The notes: generated by a model from the letters alone, not told the origin. Counted from the first letter of the stretch, positions 7,729 to 18,980 are shown. The stretch is 63,291 nt of DNA from Sva-07 sp041685755 (GCA_041685755.1 JAWLFC010000006.1:1-63291), one strand, 5' to 3'. Program-made: numbers and translations.

Positions 7729-9096
7729 GTGCCGCGAGGAGGTCTGATCTCAGCGATCCGCAATCCCGCACAGCTCGTCGTCGGCGCCTTCGTGGCCTTC
7801 ATCGCACTCGGCACCGGACTGCTGTGGTTGCCGATCTCCGCCGACGGGCCGGGCCACGTCGGATTGGAGGACGCCCTGTTCACCTCGACGTCTGCCGCCA
7901 CCGTCACCGGCCTCGCCTCGATCGACATCAGCCGGTACTCGCTGTTCGGCGAACTCGTCATCCTGATGCTGATCCAGGTTGGTGGCTTCGGCATCATGAC
8001 CATCGGGTCCGTGCTCGCGATCGTCGCCTCGCACCGAGTCGGTCTGCGCCAACGCATGCTCGCCCAGACCGAGATCGGCGCCGTCGACATGGGCGACCTG
8101 CGCCGACTGATCCTGGCGATCGCCCGGATCACGATCGGCGTCGAGGCGACCCTCGCGCTGATCCTGTTCGCCCGGTTCTGGCAGGAGGGCTACGAAGAGG
8201 GTCCGGTGGAAGCGGCCTACTCGGCAATCTTCCACGGAGTCTCGACGTTCAACAACGCCGGGATCTCGCTCTACTCCGACAGCATGGCCCGCTTCGTCGG
8301 CGACCCGGTCGTCGTGCTCACCGTGACGTTCGGCTTCATCATCGGCGGACTCGGGTTCCCGATCCTGGTCGAGTTGGGCCGCCGCGAGTGGGAACGCCGG
8401 CGGGGAATCGTGCGCCTGTCGACCTGGTCGCTGCACACCAAGATCACCCTCCTCGCGACGGCAGGCCTGCTCGTGTTCGGCCCACTCGTGATCATGACCT
8501 TCGAGTGGACCAACCCGGCGACGCTCGGCCCGCTCGACACGTTCGACAAGGTGCTCGCCGGGTGGTTCCAGGGCGTCACGCCGCGCACGGCCGGGTTCAA
8601 CACCGTCGACATCGGCTCGATGAACGAGCCGACGCTGCTCGTGATCACGACGCTGATGTTCATCGGCGCCGGCCCGGCGTCGACGTCGGGAGGCATCAAG
8701 GTGACCACGTTCGCCATCCTCGGCTTCGTGCTCTGGTCCGAAGTGCGGGGCAACAGCGACATCAACGTGTTCCGGCGGCGGCTGCCTGCGAGCCTCGTCC
8801 GCCAGGCGCTCACGATCGCGCTGCTGTCGATCGGCCTGGTGGTCGGAGCGTCACTGATCCTGATGAGCGTCGAGGACTTCGGGCTGACGCCGGCGTTGTT
8901 CGAGGTGACCTCGGCGTTCGGCACCGTCGGCCTGTCGACGGGCATCACCGGCAACATCGGAACGTCCGGGCATCTGCTGCTGGTGGTGATCATGCTGGCC
9001 GGCCGCGTCGGTCCCGTCACCTTCGTCACCGCCCTCGCACTCCGCGAGCGGAATCCGGCGTACCGTTATCCCGAGGAGCGACCGATCATTGGCTGA
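7729..9096 (+). CDS. TrkH/KtrB-type potassium uptake membrane subunit
   Basis: 455 residues with the four pore-loop repeats of the Trk/Ktr family: TSAATVTGLA, STFNNAGIS, TPRTAGFNT and SAFGTVGLSTG. Each has the selectivity-filter Gly. It forms the ion-conducting dimer in the membrane, gated by the TrkA protein encoded next. The GTG start is chosen because TATGCT (7717-7722) lies exactly 6 bases before it. Its last codons overlap the trkA start by 8 bases, so the two are translated as a unit. Confidence 0.92.
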   Translation: MPRGGLISAIRNPAQLVVGAFVAFIALGTGLLWLPISADGPGHVGLEDALFTSTSAATVTGLASIDISRYSLFGELVILMLIQVGGFGIMTIGSVLAIVASHRVGLRQRMLAQTEIGAVDMGDLRRLILAIARITIGVEATLALILFARFWQEGYEEGPVEAAYSAIFHGVSTFNNAGISLYSDSMARFVGDPVVVLTVTFGFIIGGLGFPILVELGRREWERRRGIVRLSTWSLHTKITLLATAGLLVFGPLVIMTFEWTNPATLGPLDTFDKVLAGWFQGVTPRTAGFNTVDIGSMNEPTLLVITTLMFIGAGPASTSGGIKVTTFAILGFVLWSEVRGNSDINVFRRRLPASLVRQALTIALLSIGLVVGASLILMSVEDFGLTPALFEVTSAFGTVGLSTGITGNIGTSGHLLLVVIMLAGRVGPVTFVTALALRERNPAYRYPEERPIIG

Positions 9097-9796
9097 ACGA
9101 CATCTGCATTCCATGTGGGAGGGGTTGCGATCCCCGATCCAGCACCAGGGCGAGATCGTCGTCATCGGACTGGGCCGCTTCGGCTCCTCGATGGCCTCGA
9201 CGCTGATCGACATGGGCCACGAGGTCCTCGGCCTCGACGCCGACGAGGAACGGGTGCAACAGCACGCCGACATCCTCACCCACGTCGCCCAGGCCGACAC
9301 CACGAGCGAGCGGACACTGCGCCAGCTCGGTGTGGCCGACGCCGTGACCGCCGTCGTGGCGATCGGTGCCGACGTGCAGGCCAGCGTGCTCACCACCGGC
9401 GCGCTCGTCGACATCGGCGTGCCGAACATCTGGGCCAAGGCGCTCACCCAGCAACACGGCCGCATCCTGGAGCGAGTCGGCGCCCACCACGTCGTGTTCC
9501 CCGAAGCCGACATGGGCAGCCGGGTCGCCCGCCTCGTGACCGGCGCCCTGATCGAGTACTTCGCGCTCGACGACGACTTCGTGCTCGTCGAGACGAAGGT
9601 GCCGAAGAACATCGCCGGCATGCTCCTCGGCGACACCCGGCTGCGCGCCGATTACAAGGTGACCGTCGTGTGCATCAAGCCGGAGGGCCAGTCGTTCACC
9701 TACGCAGAGAGTGCGACACGACTCGGTGAACACGACCTCATCGTCGTCGCCGGCCACCGCGCCGACATCGAGCGCTTCGCCGGCACCGAGACGTGA
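9089..9796 (+). CDS. TrkA/KtrA-type potassium channel regulatory subunit
   Basis: 235 residues. The RCK N-terminal Rossmann domain has VVIGLGRFGSSMA with the GxGxxG nucleotide site and an acidic D after strand 2 (LGLDADEE). Then comes PEADMGSRVARLVTG, typical of KtrA, and a C-terminal RCK_C domain from about residue 150. It binds ATP/ADP or NAD(H) and gates the TrkH partner. The TTG at 9089 overlaps the trkH stop; an ATG at 9113 would remove 8 residues and cannot be excluded. Confidence 0.9.
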   Translation: MAERHLHSMWEGLRSPIQHQGEIVVIGLGRFGSSMASTLIDMGHEVLGLDADEERVQQHADILTHVAQADTTSERTLRQLGVADAVTAVVAIGADVQASVLTTGALVDIGVPNIWAKALTQQHGRILERVGAHHVVFPEADMGSRVARLVTGALIEYFALDDDFVLVETKVPKNIAGMLLGDTRLRADYKVTVVCIKPEGQSFTYAESATRLGEHDLIVVAGHRADIERFAGTET

Positions 9797-9888
9797 CGCG
9801 TCGTCTCCCCGAACGCTGACCGACGAGGTCGACGCGCTGATCATCGGCGAGCGGTTCGGCGGACTCCTCGCGGATGCCTCCTCCGGCC

Positions 9889-11535
9889 TCAGCCGGGCAG
9901 GGTCGTGGTGGTGGTCGTGGTGGTCGTGGTGGTGGTGATGTCGAGGCGTTGGACGAACAGGACGGTCACCCGATCGTCGGCCTCGAGCAAGTCGGTCAGG
10001 GCGGCGACCAGGTCGCTCGCGTCGGGGGCAACCGGACCGACGGTCTCGACGATGGCCTCGTCGCCATCGAAGGACGTCGACAGCACGCTCACACCCTGTG
10101 CGGCCGCCCACTCGCGCGCCACCGCATCGACCCGACCGGCGAGCACCTCGTCAGGGGTTGGCGTCGGAACCTGGTCCGAGACGCTCTGGCGCTTCAACCA
10201 TGTCAGTTGCACCTCGAAGGTCCGGTCGAGTGCGGTGTCGAGCAGCTCGGTCAGCGACGACAGCGGCGGAGCGTCGATCGTGCCGCTCGCGTCGAGCCGC
10301 ACCACGTTGCCCACGATCGACAACGAGTCGCTGCGCCCGGCCGCGTCGGGTCCGAGGTCGCCCAACCACTGATCGACGATCGCCTCGACGTCGTCGTAGA
10401 GCCGCTCCTCGTCGGTGACCGGCGTGGTGACCGGCGCGCTCGTCGTGGTGGCCTGGTCGACGCGGTCCCACTCGATCGACACGACCCGGTCATCACCGAA
10501 CCTCGCCTGCAGGGAGTCGATGAGCTCAGCCGGGTCGGGCGGCGGGTCGAAGCTGCGCACCGACACCGTGATCCGCTGGTCTCCGAAGGACACCTCCGGA
10601 GCCGAGCGACGATCGGTCGGTCCGAGCCACACCGACACGATGTCGAGCGCCTCGACCTCGCGCTCGGATCGCTCCACCGCGGCCGTCGATGCCCCGTACA
10701 GCGGCAGAGCGATCGCCACGACCACGACGGCGATGACCACAGCGACGGCAGACGAGTGGCGGAACGTCGTTGCGAGTCGCCGAGGAGGCACGAAGCCGGT
10801 GACGACGAACACGATCAACCCGGCCAGCACGATCGCGACGAGGTTGGTCGTGTAGAGCAGGATCGCCCCCCAGGCGAACGTCGAATTGCCTGCCTCCATC
10901 GCGATGCCGATGGTGGCCAGCGGAGGAACCAGCGCAACGGCGACCGCCACACCCGGCAACGACGCAGAGGCATCCTTGCGGACGGTGGCGTAGGCCCCGG
11001 CCGTGCCCGCCGCGAGGGCGACGACGAGATCGCGGATGTCCGGTGCCGTACGGCTCGTCACCTCGTTCGGCAGCTCTCCGTTGACGAAGAACAACGCCAG
11101 CACGTAGGAGAGCACGATCGCCCACCCGGACACGAGAACGACGACCGCGAAGGAACGCATCGCCTTGCGGAACAGGGCCATGGAGATGCTCGCTGCCGTC
11201 GCCAACACGGGCTGCATCAGCGGCGCGAGCAGCATGGCGCCGATGACGACCGCCGCCGAGTCGGCCGACAATCCCATCACGGCGACGACGACCGACAACG
11301 TGGTCATCACCGAGAAGCGGAACACCCAGTGGTCCTGCCGCTTGATCCCCAGCTCGGCCATCACGCGCTGGCGCTCGGAGGACTCCAGGTGCCGGTGCCA
11401 CCATTGGCGCTCGCGCCGAGCGGTGACCCCACCGTCGTCCGGCTGCCGGTCGGCCGGGACGGAGTCGGGGTCGGGGTCGTCGACCCCAGCTCCTTCGAAC
11501 CCGGTCGGCCCGGTGAACCCCCGCACGGATGCCAC
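9889..11535 (-). CDS. DUF389-family membrane protein with long C-terminal domain
   Basis: 548 residues. A DUF389 core lies between about 65 and 270 with five or six membrane helices and the conserved AAVVIGAMLLAPLMQPVLA and LPGVAVAVALVPPLATIGIA segments. Then a last helix and a soluble C-terminal half of about 250 residues follow. The tail ends in an uninterrupted run of threonines before LPG. The core function is unknown. The GTG start is supported by TAGGAT 6 bases upstream. The two residue-rich halves may sense or bind something outside the membrane; that is inference. Confidence 0.85.
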   Translation of the reverse strand: MASVRGFTGPTGFEGAGVDDPDPDSVPADRQPDDGGVTARRERQWWHRHLESSERQRVMAELGIKRQDHWVFRFSVMTTLSVVVAVMGLSADSAAVVIGAMLLAPLMQPVLATAASISMALFRKAMRSFAVVVLVSGWAIVLSYVLALFFVNGELPNEVTSRTAPDIRDLVVALAAGTAGAYATVRKDASASLPGVAVAVALVPPLATIGIAMEAGNSTFAWGAILLYTTNLVAIVLAGLIVFVVTGFVPPRRLATTFRHSSAVAVVIAVVVVAIALPLYGASTAAVERSEREVEALDIVSVWLGPTDRRSAPEVSFGDQRITVSVRSFDPPPDPAELIDSLQARFGDDRVVSIEWDRVDQATTTSAPVTTPVTDEERLYDDVEAIVDQWLGDLGPDAAGRSDSLSIVGNVVRLDASGTIDAPPLSSLTELLDTALDRTFEVQLTWLKRQSVSDQVPTPTPDEVLAGRVDAVAREWAAAQGVSVLSTSFDGDEAIVETVGPVAPDASDLVAALTDLLEADDRVTVLFVQRLDITTTTTTTTTTTTLPG

Positions 11536-11640
11536 GGGCCGATCCTAGGGAGCGGGGCACCGGGCCGCGCGTCGGTCCTCGGTGCCGGTATCGCTGGCGT
11601 CCGGGTCGGGGAGCGTCGTCGACGGGCGCGAGACTCGGGT

Positions 11641-13365
<1,725 letters not shown>

Positions 13366-13389
13366 CCGACCACCGAACCGGAGACACCC

Positions 13390-14451
13390 ATGAGCACGAT
13401 CGAATCGAGCCCGCTCCCCACCGCCGACGACGTCGTCGAACTCGAGACGCACGCCAACTGGCGCGCCGCCGACATCGGTGACGCCGACGACTGGACACTC
13501 CGGCTGAGCGACGCCGACCACGCCGAACTCGACGCCGCACTGGCCCACGCGCGATCGGTCACCGACGAGGTGCTCGACGTGACCGTCGACGACTTCCCGC
13601 TGCCCACCCTGGCGCCCCGGCTGACCGAGCTGGCGGAGCAACTCGTCAACGGCCGCGGGTTCGCTCGCATCGCTGCGCTCGACGTCGAACGGCTCGGGCC
13701 CGAGGACGCGTCGTGGGTGTACTGGGGCATCGGCATGCACCTGGGCGAGCCGTGGCCGCAGAACGCGAAGGGCCACCTGCTCGGCGACGTGAAGGACCAG
13801 GGCAAGTCCCCCGACGACCCGAACGCCCGCGGGTACGAGCTCGGCGGCCACCCGCTGGGCTTCCACAGTGACGGCTCCGACCTCGTCGGGCTGCTGTGCA
13901 TCGACTCCGGTGTCGAGGGCGGCGAGAGCCTCGTCGCCAACGCCGTCGGCGCGTACAACGCGCTGGTGCGCAACCGCCCCGATCTCGCTGCCGCGCTGTA
14001 CGAGCCGCTCCCCTACGACTTCCGCGGCGAGCAGGCCGAGGGTGGCCGGCCGTACTACTCGGTACCGGTGTTCACCCGCCACGCCGGGCCGACCGGTGAC
14101 CGGCTGTTCGTGCGCTACATCAGGCCGTTCATCCAGGCGTCACAGCGCCACGCCGACGCACCGCGGCTCACCGATGTCCAGCTCGAGGCGATGGACGCCT
14201 ACGACGAACTGGTCAACGACCCCGACAACCGCGTCGAGATGACGTTGCGGCCGGGCGACATGCAGTTCGTCAACAACTACCACGTGCTCCACGGCCGCCG
14301 CCGCTACGTCGACGACGCCGCGACCGGCCGGGTTCGCTGGCTCAAGCGTCTCTGGTTGGCCACCGACGTCCTCGGTCCTGACGACCGGCCCGAACGCTTC
14401 CGCCGCGTCGGCGCCATGGGCCACTGGGGACGCACCCGCACCCGTGCCTGA
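13390..14451 (+). CDS. TauD/TfdA-family Fe(II)/2-oxoglutarate dioxygenase
   Basis: 353 residues. The facial triad is visible as H159 and D161 (GFHSDGSD) and H301 in YHVLHGRR. An RWLKRLW segment near the end could bind 2-oxoglutarate. The enzyme should hydroxylate or cleave a small organic substrate using O2 and 2-oxoglutarate. Preceded by GGAG 6 bases before the ATG, a normal ribosome-binding site that fits translation from the upstream amidohydrolase message. The substrate is not evident; the cluster suggests a nitrogenous compound. Confidence 0.87.
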   Translation: MSTIESSPLPTADDVVELETHANWRAADIGDADDWTLRLSDADHAELDAALAHARSVTDEVLDVTVDDFPLPTLAPRLTELAEQLVNGRGFARIAALDVERLGPEDASWVYWGIGMHLGEPWPQNAKGHLLGDVKDQGKSPDDPNARGYELGGHPLGFHSDGSDLVGLLCIDSGVEGGESLVANAVGAYNALVRNRPDLAAALYEPLPYDFRGEQAEGGRPYYSVPVFTRHAGPTGDRLFVRYIRPFIQASQRHADAPRLTDVQLEAMDAYDELVNDPDNRVEMTLRPGDMQFVNNYHVLHGRRRYVDDAATGRVRWLKRLWLATDVLGPDDRPERFRRVGAMGHWGRTRTRA

Positions 14452-15739
14452 CAGGACCTGGCCACGCGACGTCGCCGAGGCGCGCCGGCGCTACGTCGAC
14501 GCCCGTCCGGTCAGTGCCGCCTGGGCGCAACGCGCCGCCGACGTCCTGCCGGGTGGCAACACCCGGTCGGTGCTGCACTTCGATCCCTTCCCCTTCCGCG
14601 TCGCCACGGCCGAGGGCCGGTATCTCGTCGACGTCGACGGCCACCGCTACGTCGACCTTCTCGGCAACTACACCGCCGGGCTGCTCGGGCACTCGCCGGG
14701 CCCGGTACGTGCGGCTGCGCACGCAGCGATCGACGGCGGATGGGCGCTCGGCGCCGTGCACCCGAACGAGGTCCGTCTGGCGGAGCTGATCGTCGGGCGG
14801 TTCGCGTCGATCGAGCAGGTCCGCTTCACCAACTCGGGAACCGAAGCGAACCTGATGGCCCTGGCCCTCGCCACCGATCACACCCGGCGGAGCCAGGTGG
14901 TCGTGTTCGACGGCGGCTACCACGGCGGGGTGCTCACCTTCGCCGGCCACCGCGACGTGAACGTCCCCCACGACTGGATCGTCTCGACCTACAACGACAT
15001 CGCAGCCGTCGACGCTCTGTTCGACGAACGATCCGACACGATCGCCGCCGTGCTCGTCGAACCGCTCCAGGGGTCGGCCGGATGCATCACCGGCGACCCC
15101 GACTTCCTCACGGCGCTGCGCCGACGCTGCGACGAGAGCGGCGCGCTGCTGATCTTCGACGAGGTGATGACCTCGAGGCTGTCGCCGGGCGGGATGCAGG
15201 AGCTGCTCGGCATCACCCCCGACCTGACGACACTCGGCAAGTACCTCGCAGGCGGCTTCACGTTCGGGGCATTCGGCGGCCGCCGCGAGCTGATGGCCGC
15301 CTTCGACGCCAGCGCCGGCGGTCGGCTCGGCCACGCAGGCACGTTCAACAACAACGTCGTGTCGATGGCGGCGGGTGTGGCCACACTCGACGAGGTACTC
15401 ACACCGGAGGTGCTGGCCGCGACGAACGCCCGCGGTGAGCGCCTGCGGGCCGGAATGAACGTGGCCTTCTCGCTCCACGGCGTACCGATGTGCGTCACGG
15501 GTGCCGGGTCGTTGATGAACGTGCACGCGACGGCAGGCCCGGTGAACTCGGTCGACGACCTGCGCGACGCCGACGACCGCTGGAAGGAACTGCTGTTCTT
15601 CGCTGCCCTCGACGCCGGGTTCCACATCGCCCGACGCGGGTTCATCGCACTGTCGATCGAGATCACCGACGACGATGTCGACGACTTCATCGCGTTCGTC
15701 GAGGGCTGGTCGGCAGCGTCGATGGCAGCATCCGGCTGA
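14444..15739 (+). CDS. Class III PLP aminotransferase, HemL-like
   Basis: 431 residues. The class III pattern is clear: LPGGNTRSV near the N-terminus, FTNSGTEANLMALALA (129-144), FDGGYHG, IFDEVMTSR (D239) and the PLP lysine K266 in TLGKYLAGGF. It resembles glutamate-1-semialdehyde aminomutase, but its position after a dioxygenase and amidohydrolase suggests a catabolic transaminase rather than heme synthesis. The GTG start overlaps the TauD stop by 8 bases, showing translational coupling. Confidence 0.85.
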   Translation: MPDRTWPRDVAEARRRYVDARPVSAAWAQRAADVLPGGNTRSVLHFDPFPFRVATAEGRYLVDVDGHRYVDLLGNYTAGLLGHSPGPVRAAAHAAIDGGWALGAVHPNEVRLAELIVGRFASIEQVRFTNSGTEANLMALALATDHTRRSQVVVFDGGYHGGVLTFAGHRDVNVPHDWIVSTYNDIAAVDALFDERSDTIAAVLVEPLQGSAGCITGDPDFLTALRRRCDESGALLIFDEVMTSRLSPGGMQELLGITPDLTTLGKYLAGGFTFGAFGGRRELMAAFDASAGGRLGHAGTFNNNVVSMAAGVATLDEVLTPEVLAATNARGERLRAGMNVAFSLHGVPMCVTGAGSLMNVHATAGPVNSVDDLRDADDRWKELLFFAALDAGFHIARRGFIALSIEITDDDVDDFIAFVEGWSAASMAASG

Positions 15740-15754
15740 CCCGGACGCACCTGG

Positions 15755-16417
15755 TCAGAGATCGTCGAGGATCTGCTGACGCTTGGTCTGGTACTCCTCG
15801 TCGTTGACGAGACCCTGAGCCCGCAGGTCGTCGAGCGCAGCGAGACGCTCCTGCGGAGACTTTCCGTCGCCGCCCTGGGGGAGATGCTGCCGCATCGCCT
15901 CGGCGAGCGCCGCGGCGTCGCGGTCGGAGTCGCGCTGCTCGTCGGCCTCGACCTGGGCGAAGATCACCGAGCGGACGTGCTCGGGATTCGGGATGTTCTC
16001 GAACACCGAGTCACCGGTCTGTCCGGCCGACTCGATCGTGACGATGCCGTTGTTCAACACGCGGGCGATCGCCGACTGGTCGAAGTTGACGTTGTTGACC
16101 CGGTTGAGTGGGATCGACACGCCGCGGCGACGGAAGATGCCGCTCTGGTACGCCACGCGCTGGTCGGTGACGGCGAACCGGGTGGTCTTCCACTGGATGA
16201 ACTCGTAGATCAGGTCGAGCACCAGCACGACGACGGCGAGGATCACCACCCACCAGATGATCGTGTTCAACCACTCGGCGTCGACGAGGGCGATCAGGAG
16301 CAGCAGACCGATCACCCCGGCGCCGGCCGCCACCTGTTTCCAGAAGTAGAACCAGTGCGGGTTCGACGCCAGGATCATCTTCTCGTCGGGCATCAGTTCG
16401 ATCTCGGCTCCGAGCAT
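15755..16417 (-). CDS. PH-domain membrane protein with SHOCT tail
   Basis: 220 residues. A short N-terminal part (MLGAEIELMPDEKMILAS) is followed by two hydrophobic helices (about 24-70), a bacterial PH-like domain (TTRFAVTDQRVAYQSG, IPLNRVNNVNFDQS, GIVTIESAGQTG) and a C-terminal SHOCT module (QERLAALDDLRAQGLVNDEE). It is probably a membrane-associated assembly protein of unknown role. TACAGT 6 bases upstream of the ATG marks a leaderless start. It is divergent from trmB, with 67 bases between starts. Confidence 0.82.
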   Translation of the reverse strand: MLGAEIELMPDEKMILASNPHWFYFWKQVAAGAGVIGLLLLIALVDAEWLNTIIWWVVILAVVVLVLDLIYEFIQWKTTRFAVTDQRVAYQSGIFRRRGVSIPLNRVNNVNFDQSAIARVLNNGIVTIESAGQTGDSVFENIPNPEHVRSVIFAQVEADEQRDSDRDAAALAEAMRQHLPQGGDGKSPQERLAALDDLRAQGLVNDEEYQTKRQQILDDL

Positions 16418-16484
16418 GCGCGAACTGTACTGCGCAGTGACGATCGGGCACAGTGCCACGTGGCGACCGCTAGGTTCCGATCCG

Positions 16485-17195
16485 ATGTTCGACGAGTGCT
16501 CACCGCTCGCCACCGGCACCGACGCCCGGAGCGTCCGGCGACCGGCGGCGTCGTTCCGCCAGCGCCAGCGGCGGTTGTCACCGAAGCGCCAAGCCGAGTT
16601 CGACGAGTGGATCGAGCGGTGGAGCCTCGCCGTCGAGGGGCCATGGCTCGACTGGCGCGAGGTGTTCGGACGCCACGGCGACGTCGTGCTCGACATCGGC
16701 TTCGGCCACGGCGAGTCGACCATCGAGATGGCCGCTGCCGACCGGGGCACCGACGTCATCGGCGTCGAGGTGCACCAACCGGGCGTGGTCACCGTGCTCG
16801 ACGCCATCGAGCACCGCGGCCTGCACCACGTCCGGGTCGTCCACGGCGACGTCCTGCCGTTCCTCGACCGGATCCCGCCGGCATCGCTGGCCGGCATCAG
16901 GATCTTCTTCCCCGACCCGTGGACCAAACGCCGCAACCATCATCGACGCCTGGTCGGAGCCGACGTCGTGGCGGCGTTGACCGACCGAGTGCGCATCGGC
17001 GGCACGCTCCACCTGGCGACCGACATCGCCGACTACGCCGATGCGATGGAGGCGGTCTGCGACGACGAACCGCGCCTGGCCGGCGGCCGCATCGCGCGCC
17101 CGGAATGGCGTCCGCTCACCCGGTTCGAGCAACGCGGCATCGACGCCGGCCGGTCTCCGGTCGACCTGCTCTACACGAGTACGTCACGGGTCTGA
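16485..17195 (+). CDS. trmB: tRNA (guanine-N7-)-methyltransferase TrmB
   Basis: 236 residues. The SAM-binding motif is DIGFGHGEST, followed by IGVEVH and the family hallmark FFPDPWTKRRNHHRRL. The C-terminus TDIADYADAMEAV and a closing T.FEQRG region are typical of TrmB. It methylates G46 of tRNAs to m7G. TAGGTT (16471-16476) lies 8 bases before the ATG, so the start MFDECSPL is chosen over one 23 codons upstream. The stop codon lies inside the palindrome at 17180-17206, and the gene overlaps the convergent acetyltransferase by 12 bases. Confidence 0.93.
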   Translation: MFDECSPLATGTDARSVRRPAASFRQRQRRLSPKRQAEFDEWIERWSLAVEGPWLDWREVFGRHGDVVLDIGFGHGESTIEMAAADRGTDVIGVEVHQPGVVTVLDAIEHRGLHHVRVVHGDVLPFLDRIPPASLAGIRIFFPDPWTKRRNHHRRLVGADVVAALTDRVRIGGTLHLATDIADYADAMEAVCDDEPRLAGGRIARPEWRPLTRFEQRGIDAGRSPVDLLYTSTSRV

Positions 17196-17206
17196 CCCCT
17201 GATGTA
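17180..17206. repeat. 27-base palindrome, copy 2, spanning two stop codons
   Basis: Left arm TACGTCACGGGTC, central T, right arm GACCCCTGATGTA. The central TGA (17193-17195) is the trmB stop, and the left arm contains the stop of the convergent acetyltransferase (17184-17186). Both proteins therefore have C-termini encoded by the repeat. Confidence 0.8.
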
Positions 17207-17753
17207 TTTCGATGCGGTAGCGCAGGCCGGTTCCCCGGCCGTAGGCGGACGGGTAGTCGAATCGTTCCAGGAGCCGGCCGCCGTTGGCCGCGATGACGCG
17301 CTGCGAGGCGACGTTGTCGGGATCGGTGGTGATCTCGATCCACCGCAGTCCCTCGGTGGTGATGTCGGCCAGGAGCAGCCGGAGCGCCTGGGTGGCGTAC
17401 CCCCGGCGCTGCTTCCACGGCACCACCGCGTAGCCGACGTGGCCGAGCACGTGGGGCGGGAGCGCCTCGGTCCCGGGCAGGCACCGGAATCCGATGCGTC
17501 CGCAGAACTCGCCGTCCCACATCCACTTAGCGAAGCCGGGGATGCGCTCGGCGACCGAGCCGTCCGGCAAGGTGACCGGCGGTCCTGATCCGTCGCGATC
17601 GTCCTGGGCGGCGAGGAAGCGGCCGGGGTCGGTGCGGATCACCTCGAGCTCGCGATCGCCGGCCCGAGGGTCCATCGTGTTCGGCGACCAACCGCGTTCG
17701 AGCGCGTCGACGTAACTCGGCAGCTCATCTGCGCTCGGCCATCGCAGCTCCAT
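17184..17753 (-). CDS. GNAT-family N-acetyltransferase (RimJ/RimL-like)
   Basis: 189 residues. The acetyl-CoA loop is visible in HVGYAVVPWKQRRGYATQAL (motif A, R/QxxGxA pattern), followed by WIEITTDPDNVASQRVIAANGG, as in acetyltransferases that modify a protein N-terminus or small amine. The substrate is unknown. TAGCGT 6 bases before the ATG indicates a leaderless message. The last residues, HQGSDP, come from the palindrome shared with trmB. Confidence 0.85.
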   Translation of the reverse strand: MELRWPSADELPSYVDALERGWSPNTMDPRAGDRELEVIRTDPGRFLAAQDDRDGSGPPVTLPDGSVAERIPGFAKWMWDGEFCGRIGFRCLPGTEALPPHVLGHVGYAVVPWKQRRGYATQALRLLLADITTEGLRWIEITTDPDNVASQRVIAANGGRLLERFDYPSAYGRGTGLRYRIEIHQGSDP

Positions 17754-17848
17754 GCCACGACGCTACGAGACGGTCGATCCCACCGGAGCAGGGTTTTGGG
17801 CAGTTATTGCGACCGCAAACAGTTGTTCCGGGCCGATACCATGGCAGC

Positions 17849-18889
17849 ATGACCGGAGCACTCCTGCAGACCTTCCCGCTCGGCACCCAGTGGCCGACGA
17901 TCGATCCGTTCCTGTTCTGTGCCCACCACCGAGACGACTACCCGGCAGGCACCGAGGACCTCGGCCCGGACGCGCCGCTGCGCGGCCGCACGATCGGCCA
18001 GGACTTCGCCGGCGTCGACGGTTGGAACATGTACCACGGCTCGACCGTGCCCGGGTTCCCCCAGCACCCGCACCGCGGGTTCGAGACGGTGACCTACGTG
18101 CGCACCGGATTCTGCGACCACAGTGACTCCCTGGGTGCCACCGCCCGGTTCGGCCGTGGCGACACCCAGTGGATGACCGCGGGCAAGGGCATCGTCCACT
18201 GCGAGATGTTCCCACTGCTCGACCAGGACGCCCCGAACCCGTTGGAGCTCTTCCAGATCTGGCTCAACCTGCCCGCCGCCGACAAGATGGTCGAGCCGTA
18301 CTTCACGATGCTGTGGAGCCACGAGACGCCCACCGTCGTGGTGCCCTCGGGCGACGACAACGCCCTGGTCGACATCACGGTCATCGCCGGGTCGCTCGAC
18401 AACGCCGATGCGCCGAACCCCCCGCCCAACTCGTGGGCCTCCAAGGCGGAGGCCGACGTGGCGATCTGGCACCTCCGCTTCGATGCCGGAGCCCGCTGGA
18501 CGATGCCCGCCGCCGGACCCGACTCGCACCGTCTGCTGTACGCGTTCCACGGATCGTGGCTGACCGTGGACGGCGAGCGACTCGAGGCCGGCAACGGCGC
18601 CGTGCTCGACTCGACCCGGCCGCTGGAACTGATCGCCGGCGACGGCGGCGTGGAGTGCATGGTTCTGCAGGGTCGGCCGATCGGTGAGCCGGTGGCGCAG
18701 TACGGACCGTTCGTGATGAACACCCAGACCGAGATCCAGCAGGCCTTCGAGGACTACCGCCGCACCCAGTTCGGCGGGTGGCCGTGGGGCAGCGACGACC
18801 CCAACCACGGCCCCCGTCCCCGCCGCTTCGCCAACCACGCCGACGGCCGCGTCGAGGTCTTCGACGTCGACCCCGTCCCCGCCGACTGA
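17849..18889 (+). CDS. Pirin-family protein
   Basis: 346 residues of bicupin type. The conserved N-terminal cupin shows PQHPHRGFETVTYV (two metal His), then GDTQWMTAGKGIVHCEMF, with the third His and Glu ligands. The second cupin is more divergent. Pirins bind iron and some have quercetinase activity; the role here is not clear. TACCAT lies 6 bases before this ATG, so it is chosen over an ATG 14 codons upstream. Confidence 0.87.
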   Translation: MTGALLQTFPLGTQWPTIDPFLFCAHHRDDYPAGTEDLGPDAPLRGRTIGQDFAGVDGWNMYHGSTVPGFPQHPHRGFETVTYVRTGFCDHSDSLGATARFGRGDTQWMTAGKGIVHCEMFPLLDQDAPNPLELFQIWLNLPAADKMVEPYFTMLWSHETPTVVVPSGDDNALVDITVIAGSLDNADAPNPPPNSWASKAEADVAIWHLRFDAGARWTMPAAGPDSHRLLYAFHGSWLTVDGERLEAGNGAVLDSTRPLELIAGDGGVECMVLQGRPIGEPVAQYGPFVMNTQTEIQQAFEDYRRTQFGGWPWGSDDPNHGPRPRRFANHADGRVEVFDVDPVPAD

Positions 18890-18908
18890 CACGCTCGCTT
18901 CCCGGCCT

Positions 18909-18967
18909 CCCACACCGTTTGCGGCGAAGTTCAATCGGGACGGACCCACCAACCCGCGCCACAAACG
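18909..18967. repeat. 72-base-period tandem duplication, unit 1
   Basis: 59 bases beginning CCCACACCGTTTGCGGCG and ending CGCGCCACAAACG. It recurs without a mismatch at 18981-19039, separated by a 13-base linker. Each unit has weak internal symmetry (CCGTTTG near one end, CAAACG at the other), so it could fold as a long hairpin. Between pirin and a methyltransferase; not coding as far as I can tell. Confidence 0.9.
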
Positions 18968-18980
18968 CCGCCGACACCCA

